Positions 63,003-64,000 of a stretch of 64,000 bases of DNA are shown here, piece after piece; position 1 is the stretch's first letter; the number at the start of each line of letters is the position of its first letter. This stretch comes from Demequina litorisediminis (GTDB lineage: Bacteria > Actinomycetota > Actinomycetes > Actinomycetales > Demequinaceae): NCBI RefSeq assembly GCF_030161615.1, contig NZ_BSUN01000001.1, forward strand, positions 1,116,001 through 1,180,000, given 5' to 3'. The position numbers and the translations under genes are program-made. Below the pieces are notes generated by a model. The model worked only from the letters and a program-made list of their open reading frames with translations, had not been told where the DNA came from and ran no database searches.

Positions 63003-63675
63003 TTAGCCCGCGTGACCCGCGGCGATGTCGCCGTGCTGCGCCACCCAGGCGTGCATCGCGATGGCCGCCGCCGCACCCGCGTTGATCGAGCGAGTGGAGC
63101 CGTACTGCGCGATGGCGAGCGTCGCATCGGCCGCCTGCCTCACCGCGTCGGTGAGCCCCACCGACTCCTGGCCAAACACCAGGACACACTCGCGCGGCAG
63201 GGAGTACGTCTCGAGGGGCACCGAACCGGGAAGGTTATCGATGCCGATGACCGCGAGACCCTCGGAGCGCGCCCAGGCCACGAAGCCCTCGACCGTGGGG
63301 TGATGGGTGACGTGCTGATAGCGGTCGGTCACCATCGCGCCGCGACGGTTCCAGCGGCGGTTGCCGACGATGTGGACACCGCGGGCCGCGAAGGCGTTGG
63401 CGGTGCGCACCACCGACCCGATGTTGAGGTCGTGCTGCCAGTTCTCGATCGCCACGTGGAAGGGGTGGCGCAGCGCGTCGAGGTCCGCGACGATCGCCTC
63501 GTGCCGCCAATACCGGTAGCGGTCCACCACGTTGCGGCGGTCGCCTTCACGCAGCAGGCTCCGGATCAAAATGGTCTCCTGCCGGCCAGGCGGCCTCGCC
63601 GCCGGGCCACGGGCCCACCCCGTGCGCGGGAGCCTCGTCATCGCCCGGTCGGGTTGCCGGGGTCGCGTCGCTCAC
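63003..63675 (-). CDS. SpoU/TrmH-family RNA 2'-O-methyltransferase
   Basis: About 223 aa. SPOUT domain: [22 protein letters not shown] (motif 1, about residue 75), [15 protein letters not shown] (motif 2), and [21 protein letters not shown] (motif 3). Methylates ribose in tRNA or rRNA using SAM. One break at about 63561 (GAGCTG, extra base); repaired, the protein starts at GTG 63675 ([16 protein letters not shown]), overlapping the purT stop (GTGA). Confidence 0.9.
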
Positions 63676-64000
63676 ACCAGATCCACGGTGAGGGCCGCCG
63701 CCGCCGCACGCGCACGCTCGCGGGCCTGACCCACGCTTGCTCCCCGCACCACGGTCGCAGCCACCCGGCGCCGTCCCTCGACACGAGGCTTGCCGAACAG
63801 CCGCAGGTCCGCCTCCGGCACCGCGAGCGCCTCATCGACGCCGCCGAACACCGGCACGCCGGACCCCTCCGCGAGCACGGCGCACGAGGCGGCGGGCACC
63901 GCCTCGACCTCGTCCGGCAGGCCGATGCCGAGGATGGCTCGTGCGTGCAGCGCGAACTCGCTCAGTCGCTGGGACGCCAGGGTCACCAGGCCCGTGTCGT
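63672..64000 (-). CDS. purT: formate-dependent GAR transformylase PurT, C-terminal part (partial)
   Basis: Last 109 residues of an ATP-grasp enzyme that formylates GAR with free formate. [35 protein letters not shown], and [19 protein letters not shown] match the PurT C-terminus closely. The 5' part is beyond the window edge. Presence of PurT suggests formate can replace formyl-THF in purine synthesis here. Frame intact in the visible part. Confidence 0.92.
   Translation of the reverse strand, partial: DTGLVTLASQRLSEFALHARAILGIGLPDEVEAVPAASCAVLAEGSGVPVFGGVDEALAVPEADLRLFGKPRVEGRRRVAATVVRGASVGQARERARAAAAALTVDLV

Overview
The window is about 70% GC, with short or overlapping intergenic gaps (ATGA, GTGA and TGATG junctions), several leaderless-looking starts and GC-rich hairpin terminators. 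Together with the actinobacterial flavour of the proteins (PurL/PurQ/PurS split, Rv0807-like sterol-carrier protein, DUF222-HNH protein), this points to a high-GC actinomycete, most likely a Micrococcales relative of Cellulomonas or Demequina. The genus is inferred, not shown. No rRNA, tRNA, CRISPR array, phage or insertion sequence was recognised.

The single most pervasive feature is artefact-like. Almost every second gene is interrupted by single-base frame breaks. About 75 of them are one extra G or C inside an AGCT tetranucleotide, so that AGCT reads AGGCT or AGCCT; about a dozen more are one-base losses, mostly in G or C runs. Removing these changes restores full-length, correctly terminated proteins (for example eight in purL alone). 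I therefore annotate such genes as intact and give the break positions. Coordinates of broken genes span first start to restored stop.

Layout. 1-3100: alpha-glucoside-type sugar uptake (binding protein, start of a permease), a sterol-carrier-like protein and a calcium-loop lipoprotein. 3178-8682: a membrane-anchored LacZ-type beta-galactosidase and purL. 8774-18618: an unknown two-repeat protein, a phosphoribosyltransferase inside a two-component system, and an ABC cassette with one ATPase and three large FtsX-type permeases, bracketed by inverted copies of a 20-bp repeat. 18646-27570: rhodanese, a wall-anchored lamin-tail-domain protein, metZ, an HNH protein, and a PrsW-type membrane protease. 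27582-33685: copper export (CopA, chaperone, MerR regulator with matching operators) enclosing the pntAB transhydrogenase. 33814-43439: racemase, a complete ribose/xylose-type ABC importer divergent from a ROK regulator, an extra sugar ATPase and a TIM-barrel/phosphotransferase fusion. 43466-52444: GNAT-kinase fusion, dGTPase, TetR/MFS/flavin oxidoreductase, two DHFR-like reductases and small enzymes. 52465-64000: purQ, purS, purC, purD, purA and purT interspersed with fba, a manganese-type ABC operon with its DtxR-family regulator, and a SpoU methyltransferase.

Functionally the window combines de novo purine synthesis (purL, purQ, purS, purC, purD, purA, purT in separate short transcription units) with carbohydrate import and metal homeostasis. 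Two further signals stand out: a 9-mer, GCATCGGCC, occurring nearly 50 times in 64 kb and forming terminator stems, and a nested palindromic repeat built on CAAATGGATCCATTTG.
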